Shown here one piece after another: positions 34,641 through 42,915 of a DNA stretch of 64,000 nucleotides. The DNA lies in NCBI GenBank assembly GCA_024235595.1, contig JACKMC010000009.1:1-64000 (forward strand), given 5' to 3'. The first letter of the stretch is position 1. The number at the start of each line of letters is the position of its first letter. The notes under the pieces were generated by a model. The model searched no databases. It was not told where the DNA came from and worked only from the letters and a program-made list of their open reading frames with translations. The position numbers were made by a program, and so were the translations under genes. The DNA comes from Zoogloeaceae bacterium (lineage in GTDB: Bacteria > Pseudomonadota > Gammaproteobacteria > Burkholderiales > Rhodocyclaceae).

Positions 34641-35375
34641 TCAGCCGGGGCTTTGACGCGACTCGAGTCCGATCCGCGCCAGCCCGTGCAGGACCAGATG
34701 GGGCTGGAACTCCCGGGGCACCGACAGGGCGCCGAGAAGCAGCTCGGCCCCGCCTCCCCCGACCAGACATTTCGCCGCCGGATGGATCGCGAACTGTGCG
34801 AACAGGCGCTCCACTGCGCCCGCCTGGGCATGCAGGCAACCACTGAAAATCGCATCGGCGGTGCGTCTGGGCTGCGCGGCATAGCTGCCATCCGCATAGG
34901 GCAGCTGGGCCGTGTTGCGGGCGAGCGAGCCGCGCATCAGGTCGAAGCCGGGGAAGATCAGGCCGCCTAGAAACACACCGGTTTCGTCCAACAGATCCAC
35001 GGTCGTGGCAGTGCCCGCCATCACTACCACCACGGGTCCCCGGTGCAGTGCGCGGGCGCCGATCAACGCGGCCCAGCGATCGGCGCCGAGTTGGCCGGCC
35101 TGTTCGTAACTGTTGCGCACCCCGCACTGATCGCGACAGGAAAGATTCCATTCGGGCACCAGGCCGAATGGCTCGAGCACCGCCGCAATCGCGTCGGCGC
35201 TTCCCTGTCCGGCGACATTCACCCCGACTACCTGGCTGGCCGGTGCGAGCGCCGCCGCCGTGCGGCGCAGTTCATCCAGCTCGCCATAGTCGAGCGCGCC
35301 GGAGTCACGGATCGCGGCGCCGTCGTGAATCGCCCATTTGAGGCGCGTGTTACCCGCGTCGAGCAGCAGCATCAT
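34641..35375 (-). CDS. coaX: Type III pantothenate kinase
   Basis: CoaX phosphorylates pantothenate, the first step of CoA synthesis. The 244 residues have the ASKHA-fold phosphate loop LLLDAGNTRLKWAI, GADRWAALIGAR, and VMAGTATTVDLLDETG, with GGLIFPGFDLMRGSL after it. It overlaps the birA stop by 4 bp, the usual birA-coaX pairing. Confidence 0.95.
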   Translation of the reverse strand: MMLLLDAGNTRLKWAIHDGAAIRDSGALDYGELDELRRTAAALAPASQVVGVNVAGQGSADAIAAVLEPFGLVPEWNLSCRDQCGVRNSYEQAGQLGADRWAALIGARALHRGPVVVVMAGTATTVDLLDETGVFLGGLIFPGFDLMRGSLARNTAQLPYADGSYAAQPRRTADAIFSGCLHAQAGAVERLFAQFAIHPAAKCLVGGGGAELLLGALSVPREFQPHLVLHGLARIGLESRQSPG

Positions 35376-36205
35376 GATGCCAGTCTCAGGGATATCTCAC
35401 CCGACAGCACTCGTCGCAATCCCTCTGGCGTTTCGAGCAGGAGCGCACCGTCGTCGTCCACGCCGGTACAGATGCCGACCTGCGACCATCCCTCACCGGA
35501 GAGCTGCACCGGCAACTGGGCAAACGCATTGCGCTGCAGCCACGCGCCACGCAGTGCCACAAAGCCCGCGCTCGCGTAGGTTTCGAGCAATGCCGAGAGC
35601 TCGCCAAGAAGTGCCGCAAGCAAGGCATTGCGGTCAGGCGGATCGGACAGCAGCGAGGCAAGGTCGGTCACACCGCCGGCGGCCTCGATCACGGCATCGT
35701 CGGGCACGCGAAGATTCATGCCGATTCCGATCACCGCGGAGGAAGCGCGCCCTCGCCCCTGCACCAGTTCGATGAGTATCCCCGACAGCTTGCGACCGTG
35801 AACCAGCACATCGTTGGGCCACTTTAGCTGGACACCGTCAGCGCCGAGCCCCTCCAGCGTCCTCGCCACCGCCAGGCCTGCCACCAGCGAGAGGCCTGCC
35901 GGGACATGCGGGCCGGGCTCGAAAGTCCAGCGGCAGGAGAAAGTAAGGCTCTCGCCGCCCCAGGATACCCAGCTCCGGCCGCGGCGACCGCGCCCACCAG
36001 TCTGTCGCTCGCAGACGAGGACCTGCATCCGCCCGAGCGCATCGGGCGGCGTTTCGACGAGTTCGGTGTTGGTCGATCCACACTCCTCGACCACGCGCAC
36101 GTCGAATCGCGGCGCGCGCTCCGCGAGCGCAGCCAGCACCAGGGATGCATCGAGTGGGACGGACGAGAACCGCATGGCGGGCAGGCACAATCTTGGGGCG
36201 TCCAT
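35372..36205 (-). CDS. birA: Biotin--[acetyl-CoA-carboxylase] ligase BirA
   Basis: BirA activates biotin and attaches it to the biotin carboxyl carrier protein. The protein (277 residues from ATG 36205; another ATG at 36175 is possible) has the biotinyl-AMP loop GGRGRRGRSWVS, LKWPNDVLVHGRKLSGILIE and VIGIGMNLRVP. It lacks the long N-terminal DNA-binding domain of E. coli BirA, so it is probably not the repressor form. Confidence 0.93.
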   Translation of the reverse strand: MDAPRLCLPAMRFSSVPLDASLVLAALAERAPRFDVRVVEECGSTNTELVETPPDALGRMQVLVCERQTGGRGRRGRSWVSWGGESLTFSCRWTFEPGPHVPAGLSLVAGLAVARTLEGLGADGVQLKWPNDVLVHGRKLSGILIELVQGRGRASSAVIGIGMNLRVPDDAVIEAAGGVTDLASLLSDPPDRNALLAALLGELSALLETYASAGFVALRGAWLQRNAFAQLPVQLSGEGWSQVGICTGVDDDGALLLETPEGLRRVLSGEISLRLAS

Positions 36206-36277
36206 TATCCGCCATTCAATGCCCCCGTGTCGCCTTCGCGGCACACAAGGGGCGGCCCCTGAGCCGCTTGCGACGAA

Positions 36278-37711
36278 TCAGTTCGAGCCGCCCTCCGGGG
36301 CATCGCTCGCAGGGTCCGCATCGATGCCGAGTTCCTGGATCTTGCGGGTGATGGTGTTGCGGCCAAGGCCCAGCAACTGCGCAGCCTCTACCCGACGGTC
36401 GCCGGTCGCATGCATCGCGCGGCGGATCAGCACGCGCTCGAACTCACGCTGCAAACGCTCGTGGACCTCGCCGGGCGATTCCGCCAGCAACCGATCGGCT
36501 TCGGCCCCCAGCGCCTGGGTCCAGCTTCCCAGGCTGGGCGAAGCGTCGCCGGGTTCGCGCATTTCGGGAGGCAGATCGGCTTCGTCCACCACCTGGCCCG
36601 GCGCCATGACGGTGAGCCAGTGACAGACATTCTCGAGCTGGCGGACGTTGCCCGGAAAGGTCTGCGCCTGCATGTGGCGCAGCGCGCCCTCGGTCAGACG
36701 CTTGGGCTCCACGCCAAGCTCGCGGGCGCTCTTCTGCAGGAAGTGCTTGACCAGCAGCGCGACGTCCTCGCGCCGCTCCCTGAGGGGCGGCAATCGCAGG
36801 CGGATGACGTTGAGGCGATGAAAGAGGTCTTCCCTGAACAGGCCCTGGCGGACGCGGTCCTCGAGGTTCTGGTGGGTCGCGGCGATGACTCTTACGTTCG
36901 CCTTGATGGGCTGGTGGCCACCGACGCGGTAGTAGTGGCCGTCCGACAGAACCCTGAGCAGGCGGGTTTGCAGCTCCGGCGGCATGTCCCCGATCTCGTC
37001 GAGAAACAGGGTCCCGCCCTCGGCCTGTTCGAAGCGGCCGCGACGCTGCGCGGTTGCGCCGGTAAATGCACCGCGCTCGTGGCCGAACAACTCGGACTCG
37101 AGCAGATCCCGTGGAATCGCCGCGGTGTTGATCGCCACGAACGGGGCCTCCCGCCGCGGGCTGTGGCGGTGCAACGCGCGGGCAACCAGTTCCTTGCCAC
37201 TGCCGGACTCGCCCGTGATCATTACCGTCGCATGCGACTGCGAGAGCCGACCGATGGCCCTGAACACCTCCTGCATCGAAGGGGCCTGGCCGAGGATCTC
37301 GGGCGCCAGCGCAGCCTCCTCGCCCACGACCTGGTCCTCTGCCCCCTGCTCGATTGCCCTGCGCACGAGGCTGACCGCCTGGTCGACGTCGAAGGGCTTG
37401 GGCAGGTACTCGAACGCGCCGCCCTGGAAGGCCGCCACTGCACTATCCAGATCGGAATAGGCGGTCATGATGATTACTGGCAACTGCGGATGACTCGCCT
37501 TGACTTCCTTCAGCAGCTCGAGCCCGGACTCGCCCGGCATGCGGATGTCAGACACCAGCACCCGCGGCACCTCGTTCGATCGACGGAACTCATCGAGGAC
37601 GTCCCTTGCGGAGGAAAAGCTCCGATGTTCGATACCTTCCCGTGCCAGCGCCTTTTCAAGCACCCAGCGGATGGAACGATCGTCATCCACGATCCAGACA
37701 GCATTGCTCAT
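36278..37711 (-). CDS. ntrC: Nitrogen regulation response regulator NtrC
   Basis: NtrC activates sigma-54 promoters under nitrogen limitation. The 477 residues have a receiver domain (phospho-Asp in VLVSDIRMPGESG), an AAA+ domain with Walker A GESGSGKELVAR, the sigma-54 contact GAFTGA and Walker B GGTLFLDEIGDMP, and a C-terminal Fis-type HTH (LLGLGRNTITRKIQELGI). It lies 66 bp after ntrB. Its own binding palindrome stands in that gap. Confidence 0.97.
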   Translation of the reverse strand: MSNAVWIVDDDRSIRWVLEKALAREGIEHRSFSSARDVLDEFRRSNEVPRVLVSDIRMPGESGLELLKEVKASHPQLPVIIMTAYSDLDSAVAAFQGGAFEYLPKPFDVDQAVSLVRRAIEQGAEDQVVGEEAALAPEILGQAPSMQEVFRAIGRLSQSHATVMITGESGSGKELVARALHRHSPRREAPFVAINTAAIPRDLLESELFGHERGAFTGATAQRRGRFEQAEGGTLFLDEIGDMPPELQTRLLRVLSDGHYYRVGGHQPIKANVRVIAATHQNLEDRVRQGLFREDLFHRLNVIRLRLPPLRERREDVALLVKHFLQKSARELGVEPKRLTEGALRHMQAQTFPGNVRQLENVCHWLTVMAPGQVVDEADLPPEMREPGDASPSLGSWTQALGAEADRLLAESPGEVHERLQREFERVLIRRAMHATGDRRVEAAQLLGLGRNTITRKIQELGIDADPASDAPEGGSN

Positions 37712-37770
37712 GACTATTCTTGGCCGGTTTTAGCCGCCCCGGCAGACCGGGAGGCTGATCTCAGAATGCT

Positions 37771-37787
37771 TGCACCATTATGGTGCA
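37771..37787. promoter_or_regulatory. NtrC-type palindrome between ntrB and ntrC
   Basis: TGCACCATTATGGTGCA is a perfect 17-bp palindrome of the NtrC class. It covers the ntrB stop codon (37778-37780) and lies 60 bp upstream of the ntrC start, so NtrC may control its own transcription from an internal site. No sigma-54 element is visible between it and ntrC. Confidence 0.85.
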
Positions 37788-38869
37788 TCATGTTCGGTCC
37801 CGGCACCTACTGGCAGCAATATCGAGAAGCAGGTGCGGCCCGGAGCGCTTTCGACCTCGATCATTCCCTGGTGTTGCTCGACGAAAGTCTGGGCGATCGA
37901 CAGGCCCAATCCGCTGCCCCCGTCCCTTCCGGAGACCAGGGGATAGAACAAGGTATGCCTGATCGCTTCCGGAATTCCGGGACCGTTGTCGATTACTTGC
38001 AATTCCAATGCCAACTTGTGGCGACGTTTCGCAAAAGTCTTCTGTCGTGCGATACGGGTACGCAGGATGATCTCGCCGTGGCCGCCCATTGCCTGCGCGG
38101 CATTGCGTGCGATGTTGAGAATGGCCTGAATCAGTTGCTCGCGGTCGCCCATGATCTGCGGAAGACTGGTGTCGTAGTCGCGGCGAACCCGCACATCGGC
38201 GAACTCCGCCCTTACCAGGCGACGGACCCGCTCGAGCACGTCATGAATATTGAGCAAGATCGGGCGCATCATCGAGCGCGCGGAAAGCAGGCGATTCATC
38301 AAATCCTGCAACCTGTCCGCCTCGGCGATGATGACTTCGGTATATTCCTGCAGCGCCGGATCATTGAGTTCACCGGCCAGCAACTGAGCCGAGCCCCGGA
38401 TGCCGCCGAGCGGATTCTTGATCTCGTGCGCGAGATTGCGGATCAGCTCCCGGTTCGCTTGCTGTTGCTGCAGCAACTGCTCCTCGCGGGCAACACGCAG
38501 TTGCGCGTCGATGGGACGAAACTCGAGCAGCAACTGGCGACTGCCGTCCGTCTCCACCTGGGTGACGGTGCAATCGAGCCGCATCGCATCACCGCTGGGC
38601 CGCTGCACCCTGAGGTCGTGGCCGGTGTAGCTCCAGTTGTTGTTGAGCGCGTTGCTCAGCGCCGGCTCGAGTTCGGCAGGGTTTCCCAGCAGATCGGACA
38701 GCGGCGCACCAAGCAGCTTCCTGAAACTCACCGCAAAAAGATTCTCGGCCCCCGGATTCAGATACCGGATGCGCAGCGAGTCGTCCGCCAGAACGACTGC
38801 GGACGAGAGCAACTCCAGCCCTGCATAGCTTTCGGACGGATTGGATCTGGATCGTTTGGTGTCTGCCAT
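37778..38869 (-). CDS. ntrB: Nitrogen regulation sensor kinase NtrB
   Basis: NtrB phosphorylates NtrC, and PII protein turns it into a phosphatase. The 363 residues have an N-terminal PAS domain (SAVVLADDSLRIRYLNPGAENLF), the H-box LAHEIKNPLGGIRGSAQLL and the N-box LIQAILNIARNAAQAM. The G-boxes are DNGPGIPEAIRHTLFYP and GGSGLGLSIAQ. No membrane segment is present, as expected for this cytoplasmic kinase. Confidence 0.96.
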   Translation of the reverse strand: MADTKRSRSNPSESYAGLELLSSAVVLADDSLRIRYLNPGAENLFAVSFRKLLGAPLSDLLGNPAELEPALSNALNNNWSYTGHDLRVQRPSGDAMRLDCTVTQVETDGSRQLLLEFRPIDAQLRVAREEQLLQQQQANRELIRNLAHEIKNPLGGIRGSAQLLAGELNDPALQEYTEVIIAEADRLQDLMNRLLSARSMMRPILLNIHDVLERVRRLVRAEFADVRVRRDYDTSLPQIMGDREQLIQAILNIARNAAQAMGGHGEIILRTRIARQKTFAKRRHKLALELQVIDNGPGIPEAIRHTLFYPLVSGRDGGSGLGLSIAQTFVEQHQGMIEVESAPGRTCFSILLPVGAGTEHDAP

Positions 38870-38974
38870 ATGTCAGGCAACGAGCAAGAACTGCGCCATC
38901 GGAGCGAGCGGGCCCGGGGAAGCGCAATTGCAGCCACCACGCGGGCAGGAGCGAAGCTGCGCGATCACTGCGCT

Positions 38975-39457
38975 TCAGCGCAGATTGCCGATTTCCTTCC
39001 TCAGCGCTTCGATATTGCGCTCATGCAAGGCGACCTTGTCCTTGAATGGCTGCACCCGATCGAGCTTCTTCTGGTAGTTGCGCTCATCCCCGAGTCGAAT
39101 CGACTCCTGCTCTTCGAGATTCTTGCGCGCCTCGAGCAGCGAAGCTTCCTCGGCCGCCAGTTCATTCATGAGGATCCTGCGGCGACTGTCATCGCGCTCG
39201 CGCTGGGTATCCGCCGTAACACGCGGGAACGACCCGCCCGATGCCCCCGAGGGCGCGGCCTGCGGTTGCGGTCGCGTCACCGGCGGTATCGACGAGACAG
39301 GCAGATCACTGCTCAGCGGTGTACAGCCGCGCGAGGACGACTTGTCATTCGTGTAGGTCACCCGACCCTGGGCGTCCACGCATTTGTAGATGTCGGCGAG
39401 TGCCGCCGTCTGCCACACCATCGCGAACACGCCCGCGAGAACGAGTCTGAGCATCAA
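38975..39457 (-). CDS. Secreted DUF4124 protein with coiled coil
   Basis: The 160-residue protein has a signal peptide (LVLAGVFAMVWQTAALA). The DUF4124 motif IYKCVDAQGRVTYTNDK follows, then a Pro/Ser linker and a long coiled coil rich in Glu, Arg and Leu (about residues 85-158, EEASLLEARKNLEEQE). It is probably periplasmic. The function of the family is unknown. It stands between glnA and ntrB on the same strand, as often in betaproteobacteria. Confidence 0.85.
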   Translation of the reverse strand: MMLRLVLAGVFAMVWQTAALADIYKCVDAQGRVTYTNDKSSSRGCTPLSSDLPVSSIPPVTRPQPQAAPSGASGGSFPRVTADTQRERDDSRRRILMNELAAEEASLLEARKNLEEQESIRLGDERNYQKKLDRVQPFKDKVALHERNIEALRKEIGNLR

Positions 39458-39536
39458 TCGCTACCTCTCAACGCAAGGCCCCGAGTGTAGAAAGCCGCCG
39501 GCGCAAATGCAAACCGGGCGATCCGATTTAACAATG

Positions 39537-39561
39537 AAAAAGGACGGGCCAAGGCCCGTCC
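39537..39561 (-). terminator. Intrinsic terminator after glnA
   Basis: GGACGGGCC pairs perfectly with GGCCCGTCC around two bases. On the minus strand the stem is followed by five T. It ends the glnA transcript 30 bp after the stop. Confidence 0.9.
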
Positions 39562-39590
39562 CCTTGCAACGCCCGACCTGGGCCTGTGGA

Positions 39591-41000
39591 TTACAGGCTG
39601 TAGTACAGGTCGAACTCGACCGGGTGGGTGGTAACGCGCAGGCGGTCCACTTCCTCACCCTTCAAGGCGATGTAGGCATCGATGAAGTCATTGGAGAAGA
39701 CGCCCCCACGGGTCAGGAACTCACGATCCTTGTCGAGGTACTCGAGCGCCTGATCGAGGCTGGTACACACGGTCGGGATCTGCGCATCCTCTTCCGGCGG
39801 CAGGTCGTAAAGGTTCTTGTCAGCCGGATCGCCCGGGTGGATCTTGTTCTGGATACCATCCAGGCCGGCCATCATCAGTGCCGAAAAGCACAGGTAGGGG
39901 TTGGCCAGGGGATCCGGGAAGCGCGCCTCGATACGACGACCTTTCGGGTTGGCGGTGTAGGGGATGCGGATCGATGCCGAGCGGTTGCGGGCCGAGTAGG
40001 CCAGCTTGGTGGGAGCCTCGTAGTGCGGCACCAGGCGCTTGTAGGAGTTGGTACCCGGGTTGGTGATGGCATTGAGCGCACGGGCGTGCTTGATGATGCC
40101 GCCGATGTAGTACAGGGCCATCTCGGACAGGCCTGCATAGCCGTTGCCGGCGAACAGGTTCTGGCCATCCTTCCAGATCGACTGGTGAACGTGCATGCCG
40201 GAACCGTTGTCGCCAACGATGGGCTTGGGCATGAAGGTGGCGGTCTTGCCGTACTGGTGCGAGACGTTATGCACGATGTACTTCAGGACCTGGGTCCAGT
40301 CGGCGCGCTGGGTCAGGGTGCTGAACTTGGTTCCGATTTCGCACTGGCCGGCGTTTGCCACTTCGTGGTGGTGCACTTCGACCGGCACGCCTGCGGCTTC
40401 GAGCGCCAGGCACATTGCGGCGCGGATGTCGTTGAGGCTGTCGACGGGGGGAACCGGGAAATAACCGCCCTTGATGCGCGGGCGGTGGCCGGTGTTGCCA
40501 CCTTCGAACTTGTCGGCGGTCGACCAGGCGGCCTCTTCGGAGAGGATCTTGCTGTAGACGCCGGACATGTCAACCGACCACTCGACCGAGTCGAAGATGA
40601 AGAATTCGGGTTCGGGGCCGAAGAACGCCGTGTCGCCCACGCCCGAGCTCTTGAGGTAAGCCTCGGCGCGCTTGGCGATCGAGCGCGGGTCACGGTCATA
40701 GCCTTTGCCATCGGACGGCTCGATCACGTCGCAGGTCAGAACCAGCGTGGTCTCGTCGTAGAACGGATCGATATAGGCGGACGATGCTTCGGGCAGCAGG
40801 ATCATGTCAGAAGCCTGGATACCCTTCCAACCCGCAATCGACGAGCCGTCGAAGGGGTGGCCGCTCTCGAAGTGATCTTCCTCGAATGCCGAGATGGGCA
40901 GCCCGACATGCTGCTCCTTGCCACGGGTATCGGTAAATCGCAGGTCAACGAAGCGCACTTCGTTATCCTGGATCAGCTTCATTACGTTTTCTACGGACAT
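39591..41000 (-). CDS. glnA: Type I glutamine synthetase
   Basis: GlnA makes glutamine from glutamate and ammonia. The 469 residues fit the GSI-beta dodecamer. FFGPEPEFFIFDSV, HEVANAGQCEIGTKF and NGSGMHVHQS carry the metal and substrate ligands. The adenylylation Tyr is in KNLYDLPPEE, so activity control by GlnE is expected. AGGAG 7 bases before ATG 41000 fixes the start. A sigma-54 promoter and an NtrC palindrome stand upstream. Confidence 0.97.
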   Translation of the reverse strand: MSVENVMKLIQDNEVRFVDLRFTDTRGKEQHVGLPISAFEEDHFESGHPFDGSSIAGWKGIQASDMILLPEASSAYIDPFYDETTLVLTCDVIEPSDGKGYDRDPRSIAKRAEAYLKSSGVGDTAFFGPEPEFFIFDSVEWSVDMSGVYSKILSEEAAWSTADKFEGGNTGHRPRIKGGYFPVPPVDSLNDIRAAMCLALEAAGVPVEVHHHEVANAGQCEIGTKFSTLTQRADWTQVLKYIVHNVSHQYGKTATFMPKPIVGDNGSGMHVHQSIWKDGQNLFAGNGYAGLSEMALYYIGGIIKHARALNAITNPGTNSYKRLVPHYEAPTKLAYSARNRSASIRIPYTANPKGRRIEARFPDPLANPYLCFSALMMAGLDGIQNKIHPGDPADKNLYDLPPEEDAQIPTVCTSLDQALEYLDKDREFLTRGGVFSNDFIDAYIALKGEEVDRLRVTTHPVEFDLYYSL

Positions 41001-41068
41001 GCTCAACTCCTGGTTTTTGGCTCGTTGATCAGCAAGTTTAAGAACGAAAAATTCGTCGGACGAATCCT

Positions 41069-41085
41069 AGCACTTAGCGTGCCAA
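41069..41085 (-). promoter_or_regulatory. Sigma-54 promoter of glnA
   Basis: The minus strand reads TTGGCACGCTAAGTGCT: GG and GC are exactly ten bases apart and the consensus TGGCACG-N4-TTGCW is met with one mismatch. The start of transcription should be near 41058, leaving a leader of about 58 nt. Confidence 0.87.
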
Positions 41086-41148
41086 AGCAAAAAAACTCAC
41101 CTGCGACCGCCCGGCGGTGGCAAGCGCACCAAAAAAGGGACACCAAAA

Positions 41149-41165
41149 TGCACCAACTTGGTGCA
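41149..41165. promoter_or_regulatory. NtrC binding palindrome upstream of glnA
   Basis: TGCACCA-ACT-TGGTGCA is a perfect 7-N3-7 palindrome centred about 99 bp upstream of the predicted sigma-54 transcription start, a normal enhancer distance. A further half site (GCGCACCA) lies at 41124-41131. Confidence 0.88.
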
Positions 41166-41185
41166 TTGAAAAACACGATGCCCCA

Positions 41186-42364
41186 TCAGTGTGCAACCAC
41201 CGCATAAAGCACGATCTGCCGGAACGCGGGGTGCTCTTCCGCCGCACTTGAAATTCGCGCCTGCAGGCGCGAAGCACGATCATCCTCCTGAAGCCACTCG
41301 AACGGAAGATACAACTCCGCCTCGACCTTGCCGCCCAGATAATGGAGCCGCACCTGCATCGGCTGCGGCACCTCGCCGCCCAGCATGTCGGCAAGCACCT
41401 GCGTCAACTCTTCGCGGTCCGGCAAGATGCCCGGCCGAGGTCCGTCCATGTCGGTTTCGACGTCTATATGAACGAGCACGTCCTGGACATTGTGATGTGC
41501 CTTTCGCACCCGCCCGCGCACTGCCTCGGCAATACGATGCCCTTCCGAGACGGTGATGCGCGGACTCACCTGCACATGGGCATCGACCAGCACCCGGTGG
41601 GCCATCTTGCGGGTCCGCAGCTCATGCAGCCCGAGTACCCCCGGCGTCGTCGAGATGCTTACGCGAAGCGTTTCGAGCTCCCGCTCGTCGAGACCGGTGT
41701 CGATCAGCTCCCGAACCGCCTCGTACGCCAGCTTCACACCCATGCGGGCAATCATGAAGCCGACGATTGCGGCAGCCAGCGGCTCGAGATAGGAAAAGCC
41801 GAGCAGGCTTCCGCCGATTCCGAGCGCCACCACCAGGGAGGAGGCCGCATCGGAGCGCGCATGCCAGGCATTGGCTTCGAGCATCGGCGAGCGCATTTCA
41901 CGCCCGACGTTGAGCATGAAGCGGAACAGGCCTTCCTTGGCGGCGAGCGTAGCGAGCGCCATCCACAGCGCGAGCGGGTGCAGCACCGGCGCCGCCCCGC
42001 CCTGCTGCAGCCGCAATCCGGACGACGCCAGGAAGCCCGCACCGACCACCACCAGCAGGAGCCCGAGCGCAAGCGAGGCGGCAGTTTCGATGCGTGCGTG
42101 GCCGTAGGGGTGGTCCTCGTCGGCAGGCTGCGCACCGCGTCGGTTCGCAAACATCACCAAGGCATCGGCGAGCAGGTCGGAGAGGGTGTGGAACGCGTCC
42201 GCGACAAGGCTCTGGGCATTGGCGAACAGGCCTATCGTGATCTGGCCGAGGGCGAGCGCGAAATTTGTCCCCGCAGCCACCAGTGTCGTGGTGTGGATGC
42301 GCCGCGCACGTTCATCGACGCTCTTTTCGACAGGACGCGAACGGTCGCGATTTTCGCCACTCAT
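41186..42364 (-). CDS. Cation diffusion facilitator (CDF) efflux transporter
   Basis: The 392-residue protein exports divalent metals from the cytoplasm in exchange for protons. Six membrane segments are visible. The metal-site residues are in SLVADAFHTLSDLLAD and AWHARSDAASS, with a DEDHPYGHAR loop. A C-terminal cytoplasmic domain (VHIDVETDMDGPRPG) follows and is longer than usual, with an extra module ending at the C-terminus. The ATG at 42364 is chosen; the frame extends to 42871 without CDF content. Zn2+, Cd2+, Fe2+ or Mn2+ are all possible. Confidence 0.85.
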   Translation of the reverse strand: MSGENRDRSRPVEKSVDERARRIHTTTLVAAGTNFALALGQITIGLFANAQSLVADAFHTLSDLLADALVMFANRRGAQPADEDHPYGHARIETAASLALGLLLVVVGAGFLASSGLRLQQGGAAPVLHPLALWMALATLAAKEGLFRFMLNVGREMRSPMLEANAWHARSDAASSLVVALGIGGSLLGFSYLEPLAAAIVGFMIARMGVKLAYEAVRELIDTGLDERELETLRVSISTTPGVLGLHELRTRKMAHRVLVDAHVQVSPRITVSEGHRIAEAVRGRVRKAHHNVQDVLVHIDVETDMDGPRPGILPDREELTQVLADMLGGEVPQPMQVRLHYLGGKVEAELYLPFEWLQEDDRASRLQARISSAAEEHPAFRQIVLYAVVAH

Positions 42365-42412
42365 AGGGCAGGCGTTATACTCATGAGCCCTCATTCTAGC
42401 CGGACCCGAGCC

Positions 42413-42865
42413 ATGGGAAAATTGAATGATCTTCTCACGCTGGCGCACCGTCGCGCCAGCGACATGGATTTGCCCTATGCGGGGGCGCTCACGCCCTCCG
42501 AGGCGTTCGAGGTCCTCAAACTCGCGCCCGGCGCCAAACTCGTCGATGTGCGCACGCGCGCCGAGCTGGACTGGGTCGGGCGCGTTCCGGACGCCGTCGA
42601 AATCGAATGGCAAACCTACCCCGGCGGCCAGCCGAATCCCAGCTTTGTCTCGCAGCTGACCCATCAGGTCGACAAGGAAGCGCTCGTGCTCTTCCTGTGT
42701 CGCAGCGGCGGGCGCTCCGACGGCGCCGCCCGACTCGCCCTCGAAGCGGGCTATACCAACTGCTACAACGTGCTCGAGGGCTTCGAGGGCGACAAGGACG
42801 CCCGCGGGCAGCGCAATCATATAGGAGGCTGGCGCCGCGCCGGCCTGCCCTGGATCCAGAGCTAG
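42413..42865 (+). CDS. Rhodanese-like sulfurtransferase domain protein
   Basis: This 150-residue single-domain protein has the CH2A-like LVDVRTRAELDWVGRVPDA and the active-site loop LFLCRSGGRSDGAA with the persulfide-forming Cys. After the active site comes NVLEGFEGDKDARG. It is divergent from the CDF gene (48-bp gap) and precedes nadA by 50 bp on the same strand, so it may be cotranscribed with nadA. The donor and acceptor of sulfur are unknown. Confidence 0.9.
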   Translation: MGKLNDLLTLAHRRASDMDLPYAGALTPSEAFEVLKLAPGAKLVDVRTRAELDWVGRVPDAVEIEWQTYPGGQPNPSFVSQLTHQVDKEALVLFLCRSGGRSDGAARLALEAGYTNCYNVLEGFEGDKDARGQRNHIGGWRRAGLPWIQS

Positions 42866-42915
42866 ATTCAACCAACCGGCCGCGCCCGCGTTCGAGCGTC
42901 GGCGCGCCGGAGTCC

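Noticed and set aside
36410..39490. A 1026-codon open frame on the plus strand opposite ntrC, ntrB and the DUF4124 gene
   Set aside because: It is a GC-rich shadow frame; the minus strand holds well-conserved ntrC and ntrB, and the plus product has no domain-like order.
41186..42871. A CDF transporter with a 169-residue N-terminal extension
   Set aside because: The extension covers the divergent rhodanese gene, has no transporter content, and a suitable ATG lies at 42364.
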